Below are positions 58,043 through 64,000 of a stretch of DNA of 64,000 nt, piece after piece. How positions within the stretch are numbered: the stretch's first letter is position 1; each line of letters opens with the position of its first letter. The notes beneath the pieces were generated by a model. That model was not told the origin of the DNA, searched no databases, and saw only the letters and a program-made list of their open reading frames with translations. The stretch lies in assembly GCA_904830895.1 (NCBI GenBank), contig LR882958.1, positions 2,040,001 to 2,104,000 on the forward strand, read 5' to 3'. A program made the position numbers and the translations under genes. This DNA comes from Planktothrix rubescens CCAP 1459/22. Lineage in GTDB: Bacteria; Cyanobacteriota; Cyanobacteriia; Cyanobacteriales; Microcoleaceae.

Positions 58043-59944
58043 TTATGGATTTAAAATCTTTATCAATAAATTAGCTATTTCTTGTAAAGAATCTGATTTA
58101 TTTTTTAACAGCCACTCGGTTAGCTCATAGGAATGTTTTGTTTTTATAAATGACACTTTATTATCGGTTTTTTCTGAAAACAGCTTTTTTAAAAGGTTTG
58201 CTCCATCTACAACTTTTAACCAATCTGCGTCTTCTGATGTTTCTTTAATGAATTGGTTTTTATTGACATCTAACCAACTTTGGATTTCATTTTCATAAAT
58301 AGGTTGGTCTCTGCTGCAATCCTCTTGATTAATAACATGAGCTATGGCTTCAGGCTCAAGTAAATAATTCTCATAAAGTTTTCGAGTTAGAAATTCTAAT
58401 TTATTACCATTTTTTTTACTTCGTCTTTTTAAGTCGTCTTTTTTCTGCTGTGTCCTCCCTTCTTCATCCAAGATAAAACCTATAGCTGCTGGAAACAATG
58501 TATTACCTCCACTAAGCTTGTCATAAATATCAAACACTAAATCAGCGTGTTTTCCTTCTAAATCTCCTGTATTTTGCACAGCTAAAATCTGAGTTCCCCT
58601 TAACTTGATATCAGTTAATTTATCCAAAATTAAAGGAAAACATTTTTCCTCAGTAGGCCCTTCAACCCACAAAATGTTATCAGCCCCAAACACATCAGAC
58701 AAGCTTACTCCCAACTCATCTAAGAGTGAACGCAATTGTGCTGTTTGTTTAGCATCAATTATTTGGGCTTTAGTTTCCCCATCAATATAGGAGAGTTGAA
58801 CAATTGTTGCAGGGTTAGCAGCCGTTATAATTTGAGGAGAATGGGTAGCAATAAAATATTGATGCTGAGGAAACTCTTTAAGGATTTCTATTAACTTCTT
58901 GGCAGCACTAGGGTGAAGGAATGACTGAGGTTCATCAATAATAATAACTTGAGATTCAGAAGTAGTTATTACAACATATAATATTGCGAATACCTGACTA
59001 ACTCCAGTTCCACATTGAGATAAAGGTAATGCAAAATCTTTAATATCTTCTTGGTCAGCTTCAGGCGACCACACTAAAATCTCGTATTCATCATCCTTTG
59101 TTGAAGTTTTAGGGTTTAACTCAGCAGAAACACTTTTAATATCAGGAAATATAATGTTAATATAATTATTAAAAATTTTATAATTTTTTTTATTTCCCCG
59201 TGCTTGTAGTTGATTAATGACTTCAGCTAAATTGCTGGCATCCGGTCTTAACTTTGACTTAATTCCTGTTGAGCAGCTACAAAGATGAAACCTTTCTGAT
59301 TCAAATCTATAAATTTTACTTCCAAAGTTACTTTTAAACACATCAAAAAAAGCTTCTTCTAATCTAATATTTGCACGCTGGTTATCATAAATGAATTGTT
59401 TGGTGGTCTGTATATTATTTTCTTTAATAATTATGTTTATAACTTCTATTTTTCTACGAGATTTCATACTATTCTTATCAATACAAAAAATATCAATACC
59501 ATCTGGAATATCTAATTTTTTTCTCAAATAATTATTTTCTTTATTTGGATTGTAATCATAAATACAAAATTCTTTCATGCTGCAATTACCAATCCATTCT
59601 TTTAATAAATTTAAGTCTTTTTCAAAATTATCATTTATTAAAGCATAAATATTTATTTCTTTTAGGATAAGATAAATATCTGATATATCAAGATTAAATG
59701 TAATATTAACCGTCGATAAATTTGTTAATGGTGAAGACTGACGTTTTTTTTGAGGCTGTAATTTTTGTAATTTTCTAATATTCTTATGAGGATGGTCACT
59801 AAAATTTAATTCTAATGCTTCTAAAAAAGCCGTCTTACCAACATTATTTTGACCAATGATAATATTGATACCAGGCTTAAATTCTAACAGTGTAGAATCT
59901 TTAAATGATTTATAGTTACAAATCTGAAATTTTGAAATATACAT
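58043..59944 (-). CDS. OLD-family ATPase/TOPRIM nuclease (class 1-like)
   Basis: A 633-residue protein. An ABC-type ATPase domain (FQICNYKSFKDSTLLEF, Walker A GQNNVGKT at about 32-39; signature-like SQCGTGVSQVF; Walker B VIIIDEPQSFLHP) is followed by a TOPRIM-type nuclease domain (ILWVEGPTEEK, ILDEEGRTQQ). OLD nucleases occur in phage-exclusion systems; in Gabija, GajA is an OLD relative paired with a UvrD-like helicase. No such helicase is adjacent, so it resembles the single-gene class. Upstream on the same strand are DUF5615 and HicB-DUF433 genes. Confidence 0.85.
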   Translation of the reverse strand: MYISKFQICNYKSFKDSTLLEFKPGINIIIGQNNVGKTAFLEALELNFSDHPHKNIRKLQKLQPQKKRQSSPLTNLSTVNITFNLDISDIYLILKEINIYALINDNFEKDLNLLKEWIGNCSMKEFCIYDYNPNKENNYLRKKLDIPDGIDIFCIDKNSMKSRRKIEVINIIIKENNIQTTKQFIYDNQRANIRLEEAFFDVFKSNFGSKIYRFESERFHLCSCSTGIKSKLRPDASNLAEVINQLQARGNKKNYKIFNNYINIIFPDIKSVSAELNPKTSTKDDEYEILVWSPEADQEDIKDFALPLSQCGTGVSQVFAILYVVITTSESQVIIIDEPQSFLHPSAAKKLIEILKEFPQHQYFIATHSPQIITAANPATIVQLSYIDGETKAQIIDAKQTAQLRSLLDELGVSLSDVFGADNILWVEGPTEEKCFPLILDKLTDIKLRGTQILAVQNTGDLEGKHADLVFDIYDKLSGGNTLFPAAIGFILDEEGRTQQKKDDLKRRSKKNGNKLEFLTRKLYENYLLEPEAIAHVINQEDCSRDQPIYENEIQSWLDVNKNQFIKETSEDADWLKVVDGANLLKKLFSEKTDNKVSFIKTKHSYELTEWLLKNKSDSLQEIANLLIKILNP

Positions 59945-59999
59945 ATTTTATATTGCTAACAAGGTAATTTTTTTAAATCATTTACGAATAAATTGATTA

Positions 60000-60371
60000 T
60001 TATTCAGCCCGAATATACATTCCTAAAAATACTAATTGATTAACCATGACTTCTGCGGACTGTTCAGAAATTAACCTTAATATTCCTCGTAATTGTTCAC
60101 CGATGGAATAACTTTGTCTAGGAACAACAATAATCCCGGCATGAGTTACTCCATCACTAATAAATATATTATGTAAACGGCAAAAATCACCCATATTGAA
60201 ACTATAGATAATCCGATTTTGCTGAGTTGCCCATAATAATTGATCTTGATCGGAATAACCCATTCTATTCGCTTCTGGTGTCGTCAAAACATCTATATCT
60301 TCATTTCGTAACGCCTCAACTAAGGACATATTGCCCGAATCTTCATCAAAATATAAACGAATTTGACTCAC
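60000..60371 (-). CDS. DUF5615 (PIN-like) protein
   Basis: A 123-residue protein of the DUF5615 family, a PIN-like fold often acting as a toxin or nuclease. LYFDEDSGNMSLVEALRNE near the start and SFNMGDF supply the conserved acidic residues. It begins with a GTG whose bases overlap the stop of the preceding gene (GTGA), a sign of translational coupling. It ends 55 bases before the OLD gene. Confidence 0.83.
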   Translation of the reverse strand: MSQIRLYFDEDSGNMSLVEALRNEDIDVLTTPEANRMGYSDQDQLLWATQQNRIIYSFNMGDFCRLHNIFISDGVTHAGIIVVPRQSYSIGEQLRGILRLISEQSAEVMVNQLVFLGMYIRAE

Positions 60372-60919
60372 GAAACCGTCCTCGCGCTATGTTCTTTTTC
60401 TAAGCGATCGCATTCTTCATAATAAGCCATAATTTCTTGATCCATACTTGACTTATTCACATGATAATAAGTTAAAGCTGCATAAATTTGTCCTAAATTC
60501 AAGTGCGGAAATTCTTGTAAAATTTCTTCAACAGTCATGCCAGCATTATAATCAATTGCAATACTCATCACCGACATTCTTGTTCCAGCAATTCGAGGAC
60601 GACCCCCACAAATTCCGGGTGTAGAAATAATTAATGTACCGATATCCGTTAAAGTTGTTGACATATTAAGATTAGTAGTAAAAAGTTTAAGTTCATCCTC
60701 AGTTATATCTTGAGTTAAATCTTGGGCAATTTCCCAAATGGGTTTTCTTTTAGTTTCAGAGGAAACTTGATGTTGATAATCGGCTTGAATAACAGTTTTT
60801 AACTCAGAAAAAATTAAATCCAGTGAATCTCCTTGAAAGGTTTGTTCAGAGAGTTCTGGACAATAGGCTAAATATCCTGAATCCGTTTTTTCTATGGAAA
60901 CATTAACTTTATAGGACAT
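60368..60919 (-). CDS. HicB-like domain fused to DUF433
   Basis: A 183-residue protein. Residues about 1-60 resemble a HicB-like partial RNase-H-fold domain (VSIEKTDSGYLAYCPEL and EQTFQGDSLDLIFSELK). A linker (about 60-95) leads to a DUF433 helix-turn-helix (about 98-165; GICGGRPRIAGTRMSV, MTVEEILQEFPHL). Both parts are antitoxin-associated, and together they are probably the antitoxin of the DUF5615 protein that follows. I use the ATG at 60919, as the upstream frame adds residues without similarity. Confidence 0.78.
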   Translation of the reverse strand: MSYKVNVSIEKTDSGYLAYCPELSEQTFQGDSLDLIFSELKTVIQADYQHQVSSETKRKPIWEIAQDLTQDITEDELKLFTTNLNMSTTLTDIGTLIISTPGICGGRPRIAGTRMSVMSIAIDYNAGMTVEEILQEFPHLNLGQIYAALTYYHVNKSSMDQEIMAYYEECDRLEKEHSARTVS

Positions 60920-60982
60920 AATGGTTAGAAAAATTACAGAAGGATTAAAGAGGTGAGCAAAGCCCACCCTAATATTTACAGA

Positions 60983-62443
60983 TTAGATTCCTTGAGGTTT
61001 ATAATTGTGCCAATCCGTGGCTTTTTCATAGGCATTAGCAACTTCTAATAACCGAGATTCCCCTAACGGTTTCCCAATTAATTGCATCCCAATCGGTAAG
61101 CCTTGATCATCAAACCCACAGGGAACACTAATTCCAGGTAAACCCGCTAAATTAACTGGAATAGTCATTAAATCCGATAAATACATACTCAAGGGATCAG
61201 CCGTTTTTTCACCCGCTTTAAAAGCCGTTGAAGGTGCAGTCGGACAAACTAAAACTTCCACTTGACTAAACGCCCGATCAAAATCTTCCTTAATTAAAGT
61301 TCTCACCTTTTGGGCTTTCAAATAATAGGCGTCATAATATCCCGCCGATAATACATAGGTTCCCATCATAATCCGGCGTTTGACTTCCGCCCCAAACCCT
61401 TGCGCCCGGGTTTTCTGATACATTTCAATTAAATTATCAGCATCGGGATAACGAAAACCATATTTCACCCCATCATAACGAGCTAAATTAGCAGAAGCTT
61501 CCGAAGGTGCAATCACATAATAAGTTGGTAAACCATAGCGAAATCGAGGACAAGAAACCACCTGAATTTCTGCTCCTAATTCCTGTAAAACACTAATTGC
61601 TTTGGTGACAGTTTGTTCAACAATTGGATCTAATCCTTCCCCAAAAGTTTCCTTAATTACTCCAATTTTAATCCCACTTTTGGCTCTTAAAGAAGGTCTA
61701 AGGGCTGAAACATAATCGGGAATGGGAAGGTTTAAACTGGTGGCATCTTTCGGGTCGTGACCGGCGATCGCTTGTAATAAAATAGCGACATCTTCCACAG
61801 AACGTCCAAAGGGCCCAATTTGATCTAAAGAGGACGCATAGGCGACTAAGCCGTAACGAGAAATTAAGCCATAGGTGGGTTTAAGCCCGACAACCCCACA
61901 GAATGACGCGGGCTGACGAATCGAACCCCCCGTATCTGAACCCAGGGAAACCACCGCTTCTCCGGCTGCTACGGCCGCAGCAGACCCCCCCGATGACCCC
62001 CCCGGAACCCGTTCTAAATCCCAAGGATTAGCTGTCACCTGATAGGCAGAGTTTTCGGTTGAACTCCCCATAGCAAATTCATCCATGTTGGTTTTTCCCA
62101 CCATCACCGCCCCAGCCGCAGCGAGTTTCTGGGTAACAGTAGATTCGTAGGGCGGGATAAAATTCTCTAAAATTTTGGAGCCACAGGTAGTCCGAATTCC
62201 CTCGGTACACATATTGTCCTTAATGGCGATGGGAATTCCTGCTAACAGACCTATTTCTTCTCCTCTGGAAATTTTGGCATCTACTTGACGGGCCTGTTCT
62301 AAGGCTCTATCCGCCGTCACATAGAGGAAACTCTTTAGTTGGGGTTCAAGTTGTGCAATCCGATCCAGCGCTTCCTGGGTGATCTCAACGGCGGAGCGTT
62401 CTTTTTTGATCAGTTGTCGGTGCAACTTACGGATGGATGCCAT
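60983..62443 (-). CDS. gatA: Glutamyl-tRNA(Gln) amidotransferase subunit A
   Basis: A 486-residue amidase-signature enzyme. It is the catalytic subunit of GatCAB, which makes Gln-tRNA from Glu-tRNA; GatB and GatC are encoded elsewhere. The Ser-cisSer-Lys triad is visible: Lys in [13 protein letters not shown], the Ser pair in [14 protein letters not shown]. Length is typical. It is separated by a heptad array from the neighbouring transposase-related gene. Confidence 0.96.
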   Translation of the reverse strand: MASIRKLHRQLIKKERSAVEITQEALDRIAQLEPQLKSFLYVTADRALEQARQVDAKISRGEEIGLLAGIPIAIKDNMCTEGIRTTCGSKILENFIPPYESTVTQKLAAAGAVMVGKTNMDEFAMGSSTENSAYQVTANPWDLERVPGGSSGGSAAAVAAGEAVVSLGSDTGGSIRQPASFCGVVGLKPTYGLISRYGLVAYASSLDQIGPFGRSVEDVAILLQAIAGHDPKDATSLNLPIPDYVSALRPSLRAKSGIKIGVIKETFGEGLDPIVEQTVTKAISVLQELGAEIQVVSCPRFRYGLPTYYVIAPSEASANLARYDGVKYGFRYPDADNLIEMYQKTRAQGFGAEVKRRIMMGTYVLSAGYYDAYYLKAQKVRTLIKEDFDRAFSQVEVLVCPTAPSTAFKAGEKTADPLSMYLSDLMTIPVNLAGLPGISVPCGFDDQGLPIGMQLIGKPLGESRLLEVANAYEKATDWHNYKPQGI

Positions 62444-62532
62444 ACTCTGTTATTCCTCATATTCTTAAAAATACCCATATCAGAGTTTAACACCAGGAGG
62501 GGCAGGGGGAGCGGGGGAGGCAGGGGGAGTAA

Positions 62533-62623
62533 ACCCATTACCCATTACCCATTACCCATTACCCATTACCCATTACCTATTACCTATTACCCATTACCCA
62601 TTACCCATTACCCATTACCTATT
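62533..62623. repeat. Heptanucleotide tandem array (acccatt/acctatt)n
   Basis: 13 uninterrupted heptads (ten acccatt, three acctatt), followed by two cgtaatt units. The strand and unit differ from the array at 46850, but the design is the same. It lies in the 276-base gap upstream of gatA. Confidence 0.95.
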
Positions 62624-62719
62624 CGTAATTCGTAATTCTTAGAAATTCTGGCATTGATCCGGAAAACCCTTAAAACCATCAGATAGACTAACCAAATTTC
62701 CTGATGCTGAATCGGAGGA

Positions 62720-63163
62720 ATGCCACCTAAAGCGCACATCGAACCGTATCTAACGCCCGATGACCTGAAAGCTCGCTATCGTCAAGCACGAGACACGACA
62801 GAGGCCCGTCGATGGCATTTGCTTTGCCTTGTGGCAGGGGATTGGACAATTAAACAATCGGCTGAAGTGGTGGGGTTAAATTACGACTATGCCAAGGAAA
62901 TTATCCGGCGCTATAACCGCGAGGGGCCCAGTTCTATTAAGAATCGTAGCCGGGAGCGCCAACCCCCGATAGCGAAATCTTTACTCACTTTAGGCCAACA
63001 ACATGAACTGATGCAGGCGTTAAAGGGGCCAGCACCGGATGGTGGCTCTTGGTCTGGCCCGAAGGTGGCGGAATGGATTGCTGAAAAAACGGGGCGTCCT
63101 CATGTTTGGCCCCAAAGGGGTTGGGATTATCTCAAACGTTTGGGGGTGAACTGGAAGCATTAG
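62720..63163 (+). CDS. Stand-alone winged helix-turn-helix (IS630-type N-terminal) protein
   Basis: A 147-residue protein with helix-turn-helix (TIKQSAEVVGLNYDYAKEIIRRYNREG) and a second winged-helix part (APDGGSWSGPKVAEWIAEKTGR, WDYLKRLGVNWK). This is the DNA-binding half of IS630-family transposases. The frame stops cleanly and no DDE catalytic domain follows in any frame. It is either a truncated transposase or a domesticated repressor-like gene. Confidence 0.75.
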   Translation: MPPKAHIEPYLTPDDLKARYRQARDTTEARRWHLLCLVAGDWTIKQSAEVVGLNYDYAKEIIRRYNREGPSSIKNRSRERQPPIAKSLLTLGQQHELMQALKGPAPDGGSWSGPKVAEWIAEKTGRPHVWPQRGWDYLKRLGVNWKH

Positions 63164-63190
63164 ACCCTAAAAAATGATGAGGAATCAATT

Positions 63191-63400
63191 TTAACCAAAA
63201 ACCTCATTTTCTATTCCCAACCACCACTCCCCCAAATTCATTAATTCTTGATGCAGTTGGGCTAACTCTTGAATATATTCTTCCTGGGAAATTTCTGAAC
63301 GACGTTCTTCAAGTTTTTTTAACCGCAATTGTACTAATAACCAGGACTTAGAAATACCATTAGTGCTTTCAATATATCGGGCAAGATCTTGACTATTCAT
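63191..63400 (-). CDS. Small hypothetical protein
   Basis: A 69-residue helical protein (MNSQDLARYIESTNGISKSW..., ending NLGEWWLGIENEVFG). It has no domain I recognise. I use the ATG at 63400; the frame upstream crosses the sodB terminator hairpin and is not credible. It lies downstream of sodB on the same strand, beyond that terminator. Confidence 0.6.
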   Translation of the reverse strand: MNSQDLARYIESTNGISKSWLLVQLRLKKLEERRSEISQEEYIQELAQLHQELMNLGEWWLGIENEVFG

Positions 63401-63427
63401 GGTTAAAATTTGAATTAATTGGGATGA

Positions 63428-63472
63428 TAAAAAAAGCAAGACAGTTCTAAAAATAGAATGACTGTCTTGCTT
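63428..63472 (-). terminator. Rho-independent terminator of sodB
   Basis: On the minus strand aagcaagacagt (63472-63461) pairs exactly with actgtcttgctt (63445-63434), followed by a T-run (tttttt). It lies about 33 bases after the sodB stop codon. Confidence 0.9.
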
Positions 63473-63504
63473 GTGGTTCAATCTATTTCAGAAAGAATGC
63501 TCAA

Positions 63505-64000
63505 TTATGCAGCCGCGAAGTTTTCAGCCACAAAATCCCAGTTCACTAATTGATTTAGGAAGTTTTCAATGTAAGCAGGTCTGGCATTTTGGAAGTCTAA
63601 ATAATAGGCGTGTTCCCAAACATCTAAAGTTAATAAAGGAGTTAATCCATCCACAATAGGAGTTCCTGCATTAGCGGTTTTGGTAACTTTCAGAGTGCCA
63701 TTATTTAATACTAACCAAGCCCAACCACTACCAAATTGAGTAGTCGCGGCGGCTTTGAATTCTTCGATAAATTTGTCAAAGCTACCAAAGTCGGCATTAA
63801 TTTTTTCGGCTAAAGCGCCTGTGGGTTGGCCGCCTCCAGAGGGTTTCAGACTATTCCAGAAGAAAGTATGATTCCAGACTTGAGCCGCATTGTTGAAAAT
63901 TCCAGCTTTATTCGGGTCATTGGCGGTTGCCTTGATAATTTCCTCTAGGGATTTATCCGCTAGTCCTGTCCCATCAATCAGTTTATTCAGGTTCGTAACA
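63505..64000 (-). CDS. sodB: Iron superoxide dismutase, 3' part
   Basis: About 165 C-terminal codons of an Fe/Mn-type superoxide dismutase; the 5' end lies outside the window. Visible features: [13 protein letters not shown] (with the Gln typical of Fe-type enzymes), [19 protein letters not shown] and the metal-binding [11 protein letters not shown]. The stop TAA is at 63505-63507. It removes superoxide in the cytoplasm and is followed by a strong terminator. Confidence 0.95.
   Translation of the reverse strand, partial: VTNLNKLIDGTGLADKSLEEIIKATANDPNKAGIFNNAAQVWNHTFFWNSLKPSGGGQPTGALAEKINADFGSFDKFIEEFKAAATTQFGSGWAWLVLNNGTLKVTKTANAGTPIVDGLTPLLTLDVWEHAYYLDFQNARPAYIENFLNQLVNWDFVAENFAAA

Noticed and set aside
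62339-62635. 98-codon plus-strand frame rich in PITHYPLP repeats
   Set aside because: It is antisense to gatA and then reads through the heptad array.

Overview
The window looks like chromosomal DNA of a filamentous, Planktothrix-like (oscillatorian) cyanobacterium. The evidence is the abundance of GCGATCGC-type HIP1 octamers, an A+T-rich composition, cyanobacterium-specific genes (hetR, a CAAD-tagged valyl-tRNA synthetase, a DUF92/VTE6 kinase, a TspO-like protein), heptanucleotide tandem arrays and dispersed GC-rich palindromes. The genus is an inference. No phage structural genes, CRISPR arrays or tRNA genes were seen.

Layout. 1-6 kb: the 3' end of ilvB with a zinc-ribbon tail, a TPR-fucosyltransferase fusion, two adjacent SGNH/AlgX-like acyl-esterase genes and a CorC/HlyC transporter. 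6-12 kb: mfd, a MazF-type toxin-antitoxin pair, and a small protein plus retropepsin-like protease pair lying between two 71-bp repeats. 12-16 kb: a parvulin-like isomerase, a solitary tnpB element abutting hetR, and a Pro-rich cyanobacterial protein upstream of hetR. 16-25 kb: lipase, VOC protein, phytyl-phosphate kinase homologue, cbiA, a very large CBS/PAS/GAF sensor kinase and, after a probable group II intron remnant, its likely response regulator.

25-36 kb: valS with a membrane CAAD domain; a compact operon of ParA-like ATPase, RHH-like protein and Mrr-like nuclease; a solitary 5S rRNA gene; DUF433 and GIY-YIG genes; an MCE lipid-transport protein, an Hsp70-like protein and dtd. 36-47 kb: a His-rich COG0523 metal chaperone, a duplicated glycosyltransferase, an AI-2E family permease, and a signalling cluster of hybrid kinase, CheY-like regulator and REC-adenylate cyclase, then a TspO-like gene. 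47-64 kb: DEAD-box helicase, rimO, a methyltransferase-nuclease fusion, DUF2059, a ParD-PIN pair, nanE, an LPG-synthase-like membrane protein, gpmI, secG, an OLD-family nuclease downstream of a HicB-DUF433/DUF5615 pair, gatA, a lone transposase HTH gene and the 3' part of sodB.

Housekeeping genes make up most of the window. Defence- or mobility-like genes are interspersed in small groups (9.8-11.5, 13-14.5, 28.5-31.9, 50.4-54.2 and 58-61 kb). The most promising unexplained unit is the ParA/RHH/Mrr-like operon at 28.6-30.1 kb beside the solitary 5S gene. Next come the methyltransferase-nuclease fusion at 50.4-52.7 kb, and the GC-palindrome family, one member of which sits in frame inside tnpB.
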